A stretch of DNA of 64,000 nt from Ferdinandcohnia sp036965045 (lineage in GTDB: Bacteria; Bacillota; Bacilli; Bacillales; Bacillaceae_L), in the NCBI RefSeq assembly GCF_036965045.1, contig NZ_JBALOV010000023.1, positions 62,001 through 126,000 on the forward strand. Reading direction: 5' to 3'. The number at the start of each line of letters is the position of its first letter. Within the stretch, counting starts at the first letter, position 1. The notes under the pieces were generated by a model, which saw only the letters and a list, made by a program, of their open reading frames with translations, searched no databases and had not been told where the DNA came from. Positions 44,308-52,067 of this stretch are shown here, one piece after another. Made by a program: the position numbers and the translations under genes.

Positions 44308-44348
44308 AAGAATCGTAGGACTTCATGTGAGTGAAACCTACGATTCTT
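44308..44348. terminator. Bidirectional terminator between convergent genes
   Basis: AAGAATCGTAGG (44308-44319) pairs perfectly with CCTACGATTCTT (44337-44348). The U-tract is better on the minus strand. Confidence 0.88.
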
Positions 44349-44354
44349 GTTCAT

Positions 44355-45206
44355 TTATCTAATACTTGCTTTTCCGCTATTTACTTCAATGTTCACTTCA
44401 TGTGTTCCAGCCCCGTGTTTGCCTTCCATTTTCTTTTTACCTTTTGTGGAATCATCAAGAGAGAAACTATTGGAAATGTAACCGCTATTTGATTCACCTT
44501 TTAATGTAAAGTCAGCATTATCTGGAAGGTCAATATCAAGCAGACCTGAACTTACGCTCGCATCAATTGAGTCTGTAAGGTCTGCAATCGTTGCTTTTAA
44601 ACGACCAGAGTTGACTTCTGCTTCAAGTTTCCCTGTATATTCATCCACTGTCACATTACCAGAGTGAACTTCAATTTCTCCGCTTTTTGTAGTAAGCTTG
44701 TCAATTCTTGAATTTCCGGATGCAACATTATGTGTAAATGTTTCAGCTGAAAGGTTTTGCAATCTCATATTTCCAGAATGGACATCTGCAGATAGCTCGT
44801 TAAGCTTCATTGAAGTACCGTCAAGCTCTAAATGGCCAGAACCGACTATTAATGAAAGATCCTGGTCATAATCTTCTGGGATATACACCGTTAGTTTTGA
44901 TTGATTAAAGAAAGGAAACCACCCAAGGTTGAAAAATCCGCGTTCATAACGGACTTCTATTGTGTCGCCACTTTTGGAAACATGTGCCTTGCCTTTTCCT
45001 TTCAGTTCGACTTCTACGTCATCGCGGTTTTCAGGAATGACAGTTGTGCTAATGGATGAAATATTAATTTCAATCTCATCAATTTTGTCCGTAACCTTGA
45101 CAGAGTCTCCAGAATTTCCAAAAGGAAGTCCGGGAATACGGTACAGATTTGTAATCAATAAATAAGCCCCAATAAGAACGAAAAATATAATGAGTATTTT
45201 CTTCAT
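44355..45206 (-). CDS. LiaG-like DUF4097 beta-helix protein
   Basis: The start at 45206 gives 283 residues; an ATG 21 bp upstream also has an AAGGAT site. An N-terminal hydrophobic segment (ILIIFFVLIGAYLLITNLY) anchors it. The rest has repeated short strands with the turn SG (VGSGHLEL, VHSGNMRL, VASGNSRI, VHSGNVTV, VNSGRLKA, VSSGLLDI, VNSGKASI), about every 20 residues. This is the DUF4097 stacked beta-solenoid found in B. subtilis LiaG. No liaF-liaS-liaR genes are adjacent. Function is unknown, probably cell-envelope associated. Confidence 0.83.
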   Translation of the reverse strand: MKKILIIFFVLIGAYLLITNLYRIPGLPFGNSGDSVKVTDKIDEIEINISSISTTVIPENRDDVEVELKGKGKAHVSKSGDTIEVRYERGFFNLGWFPFFNQSKLTVYIPEDYDQDLSLIVGSGHLELDGTSMKLNELSADVHSGNMRLQNLSAETFTHNVASGNSRIDKLTTKSGEIEVHSGNVTVDEYTGKLEAEVNSGRLKATIADLTDSIDASVSSGLLDIDLPDNADFTLKGESNSGYISNSFSLDDSTKGKKKMEGKHGAGTHEVNIEVNSGKASIR

Positions 45207-45318
45207 TTTTTTACCTGCCTTTATCATTTATTCTATCCTTATCATAAAAGAAGAGAGGATATGGCGTAACGCACCACCGATATATTTCTAAATAAGACTT
45301 GAGGCTTATGAAAGAAAA

Positions 45319-45347
45319 AAGCAGATTGCATAAGCGACAATCTGCTT
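45319..45347 (-). terminator. Terminator of the HxlR gene
   Basis: AAGCAGATTG (45319-45328) pairs with CAATCTGCTT (45338-45347). On the minus strand TTTTTTCTTTC follows. Confidence 0.9.
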
Positions 45348-45366
45348 TACTATGATGTTTATAAAA

Positions 45367-45684
45367 TTATTTATTTAATTCAACCCAGTCCTGCGACCAT
45401 TTTTGGATTTCGTCCATTAAAGGTTTAAGGGCTACCCCTTTTTCGGTTAATGAATACTCAATACGTACAGGGGTTTCTGGGTATACATGTCGTTTTACAA
45501 TACCTTGATTCTCTAAGTCCTTAAGTCTTTCCGAAAGAACTCTTCCACTAATTCCAATAGAAGATTCTAGCGTACAAAAACGCTGCGGACCATTAAGTAG
45601 TTGGTATATGAGAAGTCCAGTCCACCTTTGGCCAATTAAATTCATAGCTTTTTCGAATTTAGGACAAATTACATTTGTATCCAT
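45367..45684 (-). CDS. HxlR-family (DUF24) regulator, CatR/YodB-like
   Basis: This 105-residue winged-helix protein has a conserved cysteine near the N-terminus (MDTNVICPKFEKAM, Cys 7), as in the redox/quinone sensors YodB and CatR. MNLIGQRWTGLLIYQLLNGPQRF and GRVLSERLKDLENQGIV are typical of the family. It is divergent from catE, and the intergenic palindrome overlaps the catE promoter. In B. subtilis the catDE operon is repressed by CatR and YodB and induced by catechol and diamide, so the same logic is likely. Confidence 0.88.
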   Translation of the reverse strand: MDTNVICPKFEKAMNLIGQRWTGLLIYQLLNGPQRFCTLESSIGISGRVLSERLKDLENQGIVKRHVYPETPVRIEYSLTEKGVALKPLMDEIQKWSQDWVELNK

Positions 45685-45740
45685 ATTTCCTTCACCCCTA
45701 TGAATATATTATAGCGCATTGTAAGAAATAATAAACATAC

Positions 45741-45789
45741 TTGACATAATTTAATTACAAAAATATAATTACTTACATAAAGTAAGTAA
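45741..45789 (+). promoter_or_regulatory. catE promoter with overlapping HxlR-type operator
   Basis: TTGACA (45741-45746) and TATAAT (45764-45769), 17 bp apart, make a perfect consensus promoter. The palindrome TTACTTAC-ATAAA-GTAAGTAA (45769-45789) starts at the last base of the -10 box and covers the transcription start, so a bound repressor would block initiation. Confidence 0.85.
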
Positions 45790-45817
45790 CTAATAAAAAT
45801 TAGGAGGCACATAAAAA

Positions 45818-46669
45818 ATGAAATATCAACGCCCACCGTATACATTTGTAGGTCTTGTAGACTTAAAGGTAACCGATTTACAGCGTTCGTTAACGTTTTA
45901 TCAAAATACAATCGGGTTTAAAGTATTAGAGCAGTCTGAAAAAAAGGCACTTTTAACTGCGGATGGTAAAACACCACTCTTATCCATTGAACAGCCAGAA
46001 AACATTACACCAAAAGAGCCACGCCGAACAGGGCTTTACCATTTTGCATTACTTTTACCAACACGAGCGGATTTAGGAAAAGTACTTTTTCATTTGGTCC
46101 AAAATAATGTTCCTATTGGCGCTTCTGATCACGCCGTAAGTGAAGCACTCTATTTAGATGATCCAGATGGAAATGGAATTGAAATTTATTCAGATCGTCC
46201 AGACACAGAATGGGAATGGAATAATGGCGAAGTAAAAATGGTGACTGAACCACTTGATGGCCAAGGCGTACTCGCTGCTGCGAATGGTGAAAAATGGACC
46301 GGACTTCCTGAAGGAACAGTAATGGGGCATATTCACATGCATGTATCTGAGTTGGCAAAGACGGAAGAATTCTATACAAAAGGACTTGGGTTTGATGTTG
46401 TCACTCGTTATGGAGGAATGGCATTATTCATTTCTACAGGCGGCTACCACCACCATATCGGACTTAACACATGGAATGGCGTAGGTGCACCTGCACCATC
46501 AGAAAATAGTGCAGGAATTAAGTGGTTCACACTCGTACTACCAAACGAAACTGCCTTACAAACAACTGTCGAAAACCTAAAGCAAATCGGTGCATATGTT
46601 CAAGAAGAGGACGGATTTATTGTTACAAAGGATCCTTCTGACAATAAAATTAGACTTGTTGTTGCATAA
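45818..46669 (+). CDS. catE: Catechol-2,3-dioxygenase (VOC family)
   Basis: The 283-residue protein has two VOC halves, each with beta-alpha-beta-beta-beta units (FVGLVDLKVTDLQRSLTFY near residue 10 and GHIHMHVSELAKTEEFY near residue 170). Likely metal ligands are His in GHIHMHV, His in GGYHHHIGL and a Glu further on. Length and context (divergent HxlR regulator) match B. subtilis CatE, which detoxifies catechol by ring cleavage. The catD gene normally next to it is absent. TTAGGAGGCAC is a strong ribosome site. Confidence 0.88.
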   Translation: MKYQRPPYTFVGLVDLKVTDLQRSLTFYQNTIGFKVLEQSEKKALLTADGKTPLLSIEQPENITPKEPRRTGLYHFALLLPTRADLGKVLFHLVQNNVPIGASDHAVSEALYLDDPDGNGIEIYSDRPDTEWEWNNGEVKMVTEPLDGQGVLAAANGEKWTGLPEGTVMGHIHMHVSELAKTEEFYTKGLGFDVVTRYGGMALFISTGGYHHHIGLNTWNGVGAPAPSENSAGIKWFTLVLPNETALQTTVENLKQIGAYVQEEDGFIVTKDPSDNKIRLVVA

Positions 46670-46680
46670 GTGAATTAGAT

Positions 46681-46711
46681 AAGCAGCTATCTTAGGGTAG
46701 CTGCTTTTTTG
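46681..46711 (+). terminator. Terminator of catE
   Basis: AAGCAGCTA (46681-46689) pairs with TAGCTGCTT (46698-46706), followed by TTTT. Confidence 0.9.
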
Positions 46712-46999
46712 TGGTATTTGCGCAAAACGATAAATGATTTTCCGCAAACTAGAAATACGTATATCGCCGCGCCGCCAATTGATAAAAGATATTTCGGAAA
46801 CGGAATAAACGGTATATCACCGGTCGGAAAAACGATAAATGATATCCCATAACCCGCAAGTTTTGTCGAATAAACAGATTAGGAGATAGCTAGATTTTGT
46901 TGATAAAAATATGATATAATTGGAAATGTATGGTAGGCCTTTCTCTGCTTGAGGAAGGTCTACATTTTTATACTCAAAATGAGGAAGGGGAAATAAAAT
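46712..46999 (+). promoter_or_regulatory. Non-coding interval with extended -10 promoter and hairpin leader for the GreA-like gene
   Basis: The first 150 bp hold a short repeat ACGATAAATGAT (46728 and 46830) in otherwise GC-mixed sequence with no gene. TGATATAAT (46912-46920) is an extended -10 box. Just downstream, GTAGGCCTTTCTC (46933-46945) pairs along 13 bp, with two G-U, with GAGGAAGGTCTAC (46951-46963), and is followed by ATTTTTATA, a terminator-like leader hairpin. Confidence 0.55.
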
Positions 47000-47068
47000 A
47001 TGAAGGTAAAGATGAAATTTTGCAAGGTGTTTGATCCTAGTAAGGAGGATATCTACTATGAGCCATAA
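47000..47068 (+). CDS. Possible 22-codon leader peptide overlapping the GreA-like gene
   Basis: GAGGAAGGGGAAATAAAAT precedes ATG at 47000. The frame MKVKMKFCKVFDPSKEDIYYEP ends with TAA at 47066-47068, 11 bp inside the next gene. Its own ribosome site and the overlap suggest translational coupling; it may also be incidental. Confidence 0.35.
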   Translation: MKVKMKFCKVFDPSKEDIYYEP

Positions 47069-47480
47069 GGAGTATTTTGCCGAGCAACTCCAATTTATCG
47101 ACACAAATTTTCAAGAATTAAAAAGTCTCTATTTATCCTCCACACCACTTAAGGAAAGGGACCAGGATTTTTTTAATTCATATATTCGTAAAGTTGAAAG
47201 TTACCTGAAAAATGAAGGTACTGAAGCAATTCCGATGGTTTTTATCGGAACAAAGGTAACCGTCTTGTTTGATGGAGAAAATGATACAGAGGATTATTCT
47301 ATTTGTTTACCAAAACAAACAGACCCGGATGCAGGGTGTATATCATTTCTTTCGCCTGTCGGAAGGCAATTATTGTTGCGTAAAGTGGGTGACAATGTAA
47401 TTCTGAACACACCAGCAGGTGGGCTTCCAGTCACAGTTCAGAGCATAACGTTTGCCGGGAATTTAATTTTGCAGCAATAG
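47058..47480 (+). CDS. GreA/GreB C-terminal-domain protein
   Basis: The ATG at 47058 has AAGGAGGATATC upstream and gives 140 residues. The N-terminal 60 residues are helical and much shorter than the GreA coiled coil. The C-terminal part (from about PMVFIGTKVTVLF) resembles the FKBP-like GreA/GreB domain, with CISFLSPVGRQLLLRKVGDNV typical of it. It may modulate RNA polymerase, as Gre or Rnk-like factors do, but it lacks a clear acidic coiled-coil tip, so cleavage-factor activity is doubtful. Confidence 0.75.
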   Translation: MSHKEYFAEQLQFIDTNFQELKSLYLSSTPLKERDQDFFNSYIRKVESYLKNEGTEAIPMVFIGTKVTVLFDGENDTEDYSICLPKQTDPDAGCISFLSPVGRQLLLRKVGDNVILNTPAGGLPVTVQSITFAGNLILQQ

Positions 47481-47541
47481 TTATTAAAGCGCTTACATCA
47501 CTTGGCTGTTTTTTATGTAGAAAAAGGAAGCGGATTTTTAC

Positions 47542-47570
47542 TTGTTAATTATGTAACAATCCGATAAAAT
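47542..47570 (+). promoter_or_regulatory. Promoter of the tyrS T-box leader
   Basis: TTGTTA (47542-47547) and TAAAAT (47565-47570) have a 17-bp spacer. Confidence 0.7.
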
Positions 47571-47589
47571 ATCCTCTATACATTGAAAT

Positions 47590-47829
47590 AATAAGTGATG
47601 ACAGGAATTAGTAGCAGCTTATCTCCCTGAAGCAGAGAGCCGGTGGTTGGTGAAAACCGGAACAAAGGTAAAATGCGAATTACCTCCTTGAGCTTTCTTT
47701 GTGAACCCCAACGGCAATTAGCAAAGAACGGACGAACCGTTATTCGAATGAAGCGGAAGATACATATATCTTCAAACAAGGGTGGTACCGCGTGCAACCA
47801 CGTCCCTTTTTTAGGGGCGTGGTTTTTTA
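47590..47829 (+). promoter_or_regulatory. T-box riboswitch, tyrosine specifier
   Basis: The T-box AAGGGTGGTACCGCG lies at 47778-47792. The terminator AACCACGTCCC (47796-47806)/GGGGCGTGGTT (47814-47824) with a T-run follows. Using the codon-NNN-NN-TGAG spacing, the specifier is TAC at 47681-47683 (GCGAAT-TAC-CTC-CT-TGAG), which is tyrosine and agrees with the downstream tyrS. The roughly 130 bp from 47830 to the start carry a GGGGAC-containing segment but no other clear signal. Confidence 0.93.
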
Positions 47830-47958
47830 CTGTTTTTTTAGGGAGGAGTCCTGTCTCGGGGACAAAACTAGGTAAGGGCTGGGTGGAATTGTCGTTGAGC
47901 AGCCTAAAAGTAAGTAAAAGACATACTAAATAATTCACAAACTAGGAGGAAAACCAGA

Positions 47959-49203
47959 ATGGAGAACTTTATTGAACAGTTAACCAATGAACAAAAAATA
48001 GAACTAGAAAGACAATTTGCCATTTATTCAAATGGGGTACAAGAAATCGTTCCTGCACATGAACTCAAACAAAAAATCGCAAAATCAATTGTGACAAACC
48101 AACCGCTAAAAGTAAAACTAGGTCTAGATCCGTCAGCACCTGATGTTCATTTGGGTCATACAGTGGTGTTAAACAAATTGAAACAATTCCAAGAAAATGG
48201 ACATGTCATCCAGCTTCTTATTGGTGACTTCACAGGAAAAATCGGGGATCCTACCGGTAAATCTGTTGCCCGAAAACAACTGACAGACGAAGAAGTTAAG
48301 CATAATGCGAAAACATACTTTGAGCAGTTTGGAAAAGTGTTAGACATGGAAAAGGTGGAGCTTCATTACAACTCCAAATGGCTATCTGCCTTAAACTTCG
48401 AGGATGTTATCAATTTGGCGGCAAGCATTACAGTTGCTCGTTTGCTTGAAAGAAATGATTTTTCTGAGCGTTTAGCTACTGGAAAGCCAATTTCGCTTCA
48501 TGAGTTTTTCTATCCATTAATGCAGGGTTATGATTCGGTTGAGCTAGAAAGCGATATTGAATTAGGTGGAAATGACCAGCACTTCAATGTATTAATGGGA
48601 AGACATTTACAAGAACATTTTGGGAAAGAAAAGCAGGTCGTTATACTTCTACCACTTTTAGAAGGACTTGATGGCGTTGAAAAGATGTCTAAGTCAAAGG
48701 GTAATTACATTGGTGTGGATGAGGCACCAAATGATATGTATGGAAAAACAATGTCCATCCAAGATGAAATGATGGCGAAATACTTTGATCTAGTAACAGA
48801 TTTATCAATTGAAGAAAAAAGTGAGATTAAAGCCAACTTAGAAAATGGGTCACTACATCCACGTGATGCAAAAATGCTCCTTGGAAGAACCATTGTGAGA
48901 ATGTATCATGGTGAAGAAGCAGCACAGCAGGCCGAAAATCATTTTAAAACAGTCTTTCAAAAAGGAGTAATCCCAGAAGACATCCCAGAGGTCTCTTGGT
49001 CAGGAGAAAACTCCATTTCCATCATAGACTTGCTTGTTCAATTGGAATTACAAAAATCCAAAGGAGAAGCACGAAAAATGATCCAAAATGGTGGCGTTAA
49101 ACTGAATGGTGAAAAAGTTGTGGATATTCAATTAGAAGTAGAAATAACAAACGATATGATTCTACAAGTCGGAAAACGTAAATTTGTTAAAATTAAGAAG
49201 TAA
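47959..49203 (+). CDS. tyrS: Tyrosyl-tRNA synthetase (TyrZ-like)
   Basis: The 414-residue class I synthetase has HLGHTVVL (HIGH box, near residue 56), the tyrosine-site segment and KMSKSKGN (KMSKS, near residue 233). A C-terminal S4 RNA-binding domain (ARKMIQNGGVKLNGEKV) ends it. The length and N-terminal sequence are closer to B. subtilis TyrZ (413) than TyrS (422). A second synthetase may exist elsewhere in the genome. AGGAGGAAAACC is the ribosome site and a Tyr T-box controls it. Confidence 0.95.
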   Translation: MENFIEQLTNEQKIELERQFAIYSNGVQEIVPAHELKQKIAKSIVTNQPLKVKLGLDPSAPDVHLGHTVVLNKLKQFQENGHVIQLLIGDFTGKIGDPTGKSVARKQLTDEEVKHNAKTYFEQFGKVLDMEKVELHYNSKWLSALNFEDVINLAASITVARLLERNDFSERLATGKPISLHEFFYPLMQGYDSVELESDIELGGNDQHFNVLMGRHLQEHFGKEKQVVILLPLLEGLDGVEKMSKSKGNYIGVDEAPNDMYGKTMSIQDEMMAKYFDLVTDLSIEEKSEIKANLENGSLHPRDAKMLLGRTIVRMYHGEEAAQQAENHFKTVFQKGVIPEDIPEVSWSGENSISIIDLLVQLELQKSKGEARKMIQNGGVKLNGEKVVDIQLEVEITNDMILQVGKRKFVKIKK

Positions 49204-49207
49204 TAAA

Positions 49208-49249
49208 AATGGGGCGACATCCTAGTATGTCTGCCCCATTCTTTTATTT
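49208..49249. terminator. Terminator after tyrS (shared with the convergent gene)
   Basis: AATGGGGC-GACAT pairs with ATGT-CT-GCCCCATT (49208-49240, one bulge), followed by CTTTTATTTT. Confidence 0.88.
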
Positions 49250-50077
49250 TCCAATAAACATTTGTGACCAGTAGTTTCCGCTTGCTTGGTGTCCAACTCC
49301 TATATGAGTGAAGTTCGGATTCAGGATGTTTTTTCGATGTCCTTCACTGTTCATCCAAGCGTTCACCACAGCTTCAGGAGAGGTTTGCCCTTTCGCAATG
49401 TTCTCACCAGCAGTTTTGTACGATACCCCAAAATCCCTCATCATATCAAATGGAGACCCGTAAGTTGGGCTCGTATGGGAAAAATAATTTTTTTGTTGCA
49501 TGTCGTTGGCTTTTGTTTTCGCAACTTTGCTTAATGCAGTGTCCGCTTGAAGGGCAGGTAAACCGTTTTTCTTACGCTGTGCATTTGTAAGATCGATTAC
49601 CTGTCTTTCAAAATTACTAACGCCTGCTGTAGGTGCCGGAGCTGGAGCAGGCTGTTGAGCCGCAGGTTGGCGATTTTGCTCAGTTGGTGTTGTTTGCCCT
49701 GTTGGATAATTCGGTGCAGGCGCAACATTATTTGGTGCTGGTACTGCATTATTTGGTCCACCTGTGAAATGGTAGTTCCCATTAGGTACTACGTTTGTAC
49801 CGTTTGGTGTACCGACTACAATTTTTTTATTGATGAACCGATAATATTTTTGCTCGCCCTGTGCATTTTGAACGCTTGTTGTATGTGGATACTTATCGCT
49901 CGACGTTGTTGTGCGATAAGGACGGTCTTGTTTGATGAGATAGCCGTTATTCACATTTTCCACGTTTGCTGAACGGTTCGTATCATCTGCTGCATTGTTG
50001 TTGTTGTTGTTACATGCAGATAATAAAAGCATCGCAGACCCCAGAATCGCTAAACCCGTTTTTGTAAATCTTTGCAA
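49244..50077 (-). CDS. CAP-domain (SCP/YkwD-like) lipoprotein
   Basis: The 277-residue protein has a lipoprotein signal (ILGSAMLLLSAC) and an Asn-rich stretch after the Cys. A low-complexity linker of Pro, Asn, Gln and Ala follows (about residues 100-150). The C-terminal CAP domain from about residue 155 has LTNAQRKKNGLPAL, FSHTSPTYGSPF and TAGENIAKGQTSPEAVVNAW...SEGHRKNILNPNFTHIGVG, the CAP signature. It is attached to the outer membrane face. Bacillus relatives are often sporulation or envelope proteins. Function unknown. Confidence 0.9.
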   Translation of the reverse strand: MQRFTKTGLAILGSAMLLLSACNNNNNNAADDTNRSANVENVNNGYLIKQDRPYRTTTSSDKYPHTTSVQNAQGEQKYYRFINKKIVVGTPNGTNVVPNGNYHFTGGPNNAVPAPNNVAPAPNYPTGQTTPTEQNRQPAAQQPAPAPAPTAGVSNFERQVIDLTNAQRKKNGLPALQADTALSKVAKTKANDMQQKNYFSHTSPTYGSPFDMMRDFGVSYKTAGENIAKGQTSPEAVVNAWMNSEGHRKNILNPNFTHIGVGHQASGNYWSQMFIGK

Positions 50078-50211
50078 TCTAAGTTCCTCCTTTGCGTATT
50101 CGATTTACTTTTATATTTTGCTTCTTCCTTATATAAAGTATTGGTGGTAATTAAAGTGAGGGGGTAAGCAAAGCGCAGATAATAATTAAAATGTTAAAAT
50201 TCACCATAAAA

Positions 50212-50238
50212 AAGGCAGATTCCTAATGAATCTGCCTT
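50212..50238 (-). terminator. Terminator of the DUF3231 gene
   Basis: AAGGCAGATTC (50212-50222) and GAATCTGCCTT (50228-50238) form a perfect 11-bp stem; the minus strand continues TTTTTATGG. Confidence 0.9.
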
Positions 50239-50250
50239 GAGAGGTTTTTT

Positions 50251-50766
50251 CTAGCATCCTTCAGCTTTATTGATATGAAGTGGAGGAGGAACAAGCCATC
50301 CTTTTTCTTTGTTAAGGCGTAGCATTCTTGCTCCAAATTGTGCTTTCTTCATATGAAACTGTCCATACATTGTAGCAATATCCTCTCGAATACATTGTCC
50401 GATGATGGTACTGCATGCGACTAAACCTGCAGCTATATCAGCTGACACCTTTGCTGCAATTTCAGGATCTAAAAAACGAGCCCCTGGAGGGATATTTTCA
50501 AGACATGCGTTAGGTCGCTCTGGAGGTGCAGGAGGTAACCCTATCCCATTTTCTTTTAAAACTGTTTCAACTTCTTCAATTTCCAGTTTAAGCCCATTTT
50601 CAATGATGTCTTCTATGATTTTCTTTAAATCATCGTCACCGGTATGATTAAGTAAGGTTTGGTAAGCAGAAACCATTCCTTTTGCTGTTAACAAGTGAGA
50701 CCATACACCAAAAACTTCACCATAATGCATTGGCTCTTCCTTTGGATTTCCACTTAATATTCCCAT
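50251..50766 (-). CDS. DUF3231-family protein
   Basis: The start at 50766 (MGILSGNPKEEPMHYGEVF) has GAGGAGG upstream and gives 171 residues. An ATG at 50796 also has an AAGGTGA site and would add 10 residues. The N-terminal MGILSGNPK...HYGEVFGVWS is the DUF3231 signature. The protein is a ferritin-like helical bundle in character, with His and Glu in the helices and a Pro-rich connection (LPPAPPERPNACLENIPPG). The family is common in spore-forming Bacillaceae. The function is unknown. Confidence 0.85.
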   Translation of the reverse strand: MGILSGNPKEEPMHYGEVFGVWSHLLTAKGMVSAYQTLLNHTGDDDLKKIIEDIIENGLKLEIEEVETVLKENGIGLPPAPPERPNACLENIPPGARFLDPEIAAKVSADIAAGLVACSTIIGQCIREDIATMYGQFHMKKAQFGARMLRLNKEKGWLVPPPLHINKAEGC

Positions 50767-50936
50767 CATAAACCTCCTCAATGGTTGCTTTTTCATAACA
50801 TCACCTTCTTTTATTAAGAAGACATTTCTAGAATCTCCTCAGAGATATTGTTTTATGTGATGAATAATATAACAAAAACGCAGGTCAAAAACCGTATACT
50901 AAAAAGGAGGACAACATTATTGCAGAGGTGAATAAC

Positions 50937-51557
50937 ATGAAAATCATTGATATTTCTCAGCCTTTAGGACTCGCAACAAAGGAATGGCCGGGTGATACTC
51001 CATTTGAATACGCGTTGTCATGGTCAATTGAAGAAGGATCAACAGTAAATGTAGGAAAAATCAAAACCAGTACTCATATTGGAACGCATATTGATGCGCC
51101 ATACCATTTTGACAATAATGGGGGAAAGGTGCATGAACTCGAGCTTGACCTCTATGTGGGAAAGGCTCGAGTGGTTGAAGTATCAGGAAAAAAGGAAATT
51201 GGGGTTGAGGATTTAAAAGGAATTGACTTAGATGGGATAAAACGATTATTAATACGTACAAATTCATGGAATAATCGAAACCAATTTCCAACCTCAATTT
51301 CCAGCTTAAAACCAGAAGTCGCTTCCTTTTTAGCTGGAAAAGGAATTCAATTAATTGGCGTGGATACCCCATCTGTCGATCAGTTGGATAGTAAAGATTT
51401 ACAGGCCCATCATCATTTACATAAGCATGGCATATATATTCTTGAGGGGATTGTCTTAGATGATGTGGAACCTGGTGATTATGAATTAATTGCTCTCCCG
51501 CTTGCAATTGAGGGAGCGGATGGAAGTCCTGTACGAGCAGTTTTGAAAAGAATATAG
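50937..51557 (+). CDS. kynB: Arylformamidase / cyclase-family hydrolase (KynB-like)
   Basis: ATG at 50937 with AGAGGTG gives 206 residues, matching KynB length. HIGTHIDAPYHF near residue 48 is the HxGTHxDxPxH metal motif of the cyclase family. VDTPSVDQLDSKDLQAHHHLH near residues 145-165 carries the second histidine set seen in kynurenine formamidases. These hydrolyse N-formylkynurenine. No kynA or kynU genes are nearby, so the pathway role is uncertain and another amide could be the substrate. Confidence 0.8.
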   Translation: MKIIDISQPLGLATKEWPGDTPFEYALSWSIEEGSTVNVGKIKTSTHIGTHIDAPYHFDNNGGKVHELELDLYVGKARVVEVSGKKEIGVEDLKGIDLDGIKRLLIRTNSWNNRNQFPTSISSLKPEVASFLAGKGIQLIGVDTPSVDQLDSKDLQAHHHLHKHGIYILEGIVLDDVEPGDYELIALPLAIEGADGSPVRAVLKRI

Positions 51558-51567
51558 GGGAACGAAG

Positions 51568-51602
51568 AAAAATCCATTGCCTTAAGAACAATGGATTTTT
51601 TT
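51568..51602 (+). terminator. Terminator of the kynB-like gene
   Basis: AAAAATCCATTG (51568-51579) pairs with CAATGGATTTTT (51589-51600), continuing into more T. Confidence 0.9.
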
Positions 51603-51630
51603 ATCCTCTAGGAAAGGAGGAAATACGTTA

Positions 51631-51780
51631 TTAACAAGCAACAGGTGTGAGATCATTTTTATTTACGAGTTCTACCTTAAAGAGTAATTCCATTTGCTTG
51701 ATCTCATACATTCCATTTTCATAATCATACAGAACTTCGTACAAATCATTTTTATAAACAACCTTATCACCTTGTTTCAT
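51631..51780 (-). CDS. Small hypothetical protein (49 aa)
   Basis: On the minus strand AGGAGGTATTCC directly precedes ATG at 51780. The 49-residue product starts MKQGDKVVYKNDLYEVLYDY and ends LTPVAC. The pattern GDKVVYKNDLYEVLYDYENGMYEI is a small SH3-like beta-barrel signature, common in short Bacillus proteins. It is transcribed away from the nag operon. No function is assigned. Confidence 0.7.
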   Translation of the reverse strand: MKQGDKVVYKNDLYEVLYDYENGMYEIKQMELLFKVELVNKNDLTPVAC

Positions 51781-51900
51781 GGAATACCTCCTATTCAATG
51801 GCTTATCCATAGTGTAATATAAGGATGGCCCTTCATCTATACGCCTTTAGTTATATTGTAATAGATAAAAGTGTTGATTTTTTGTAAAAAGTTCCATGGA

Positions 51901-51917
51901 AGTGGTATAGACAACTA
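51901..51917. promoter_or_regulatory. NagR operator (dre site) before nagP
   Basis: AGTGGTATAGACAACTA is identical to a second copy at 53621 and matches the NagR (YvoA) box of B. subtilis. The repressor gene lies in the same cluster. Confidence 0.88.
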
Positions 51918-52067
51918 AACCCCTAGGTGTTAAAATGAGTTGCAGTAATAATTCTACCTATTTTTTGTTACACTACCATGTAAGCGTTACCTGTTTTGAA
52001 ATCATTTTTATTTTTGTAGGTGTACCAAAAAATAGAGGATGACACAAAACATAGGAGGAATATCATC

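Noticed and set aside
47643..47933. A 96-codon frame between the GreA-like gene and tyrS
   Set aside because: It lies across the Tyr T-box leader and its terminator, which fully explain this sequence.
51979..51992. CcpA cre site (TGTAAGCGTTACCT) before nagP
   Set aside because: It has two mismatches to the consensus at conserved positions, so it was left as unproven although carbon control of nag genes is plausible.
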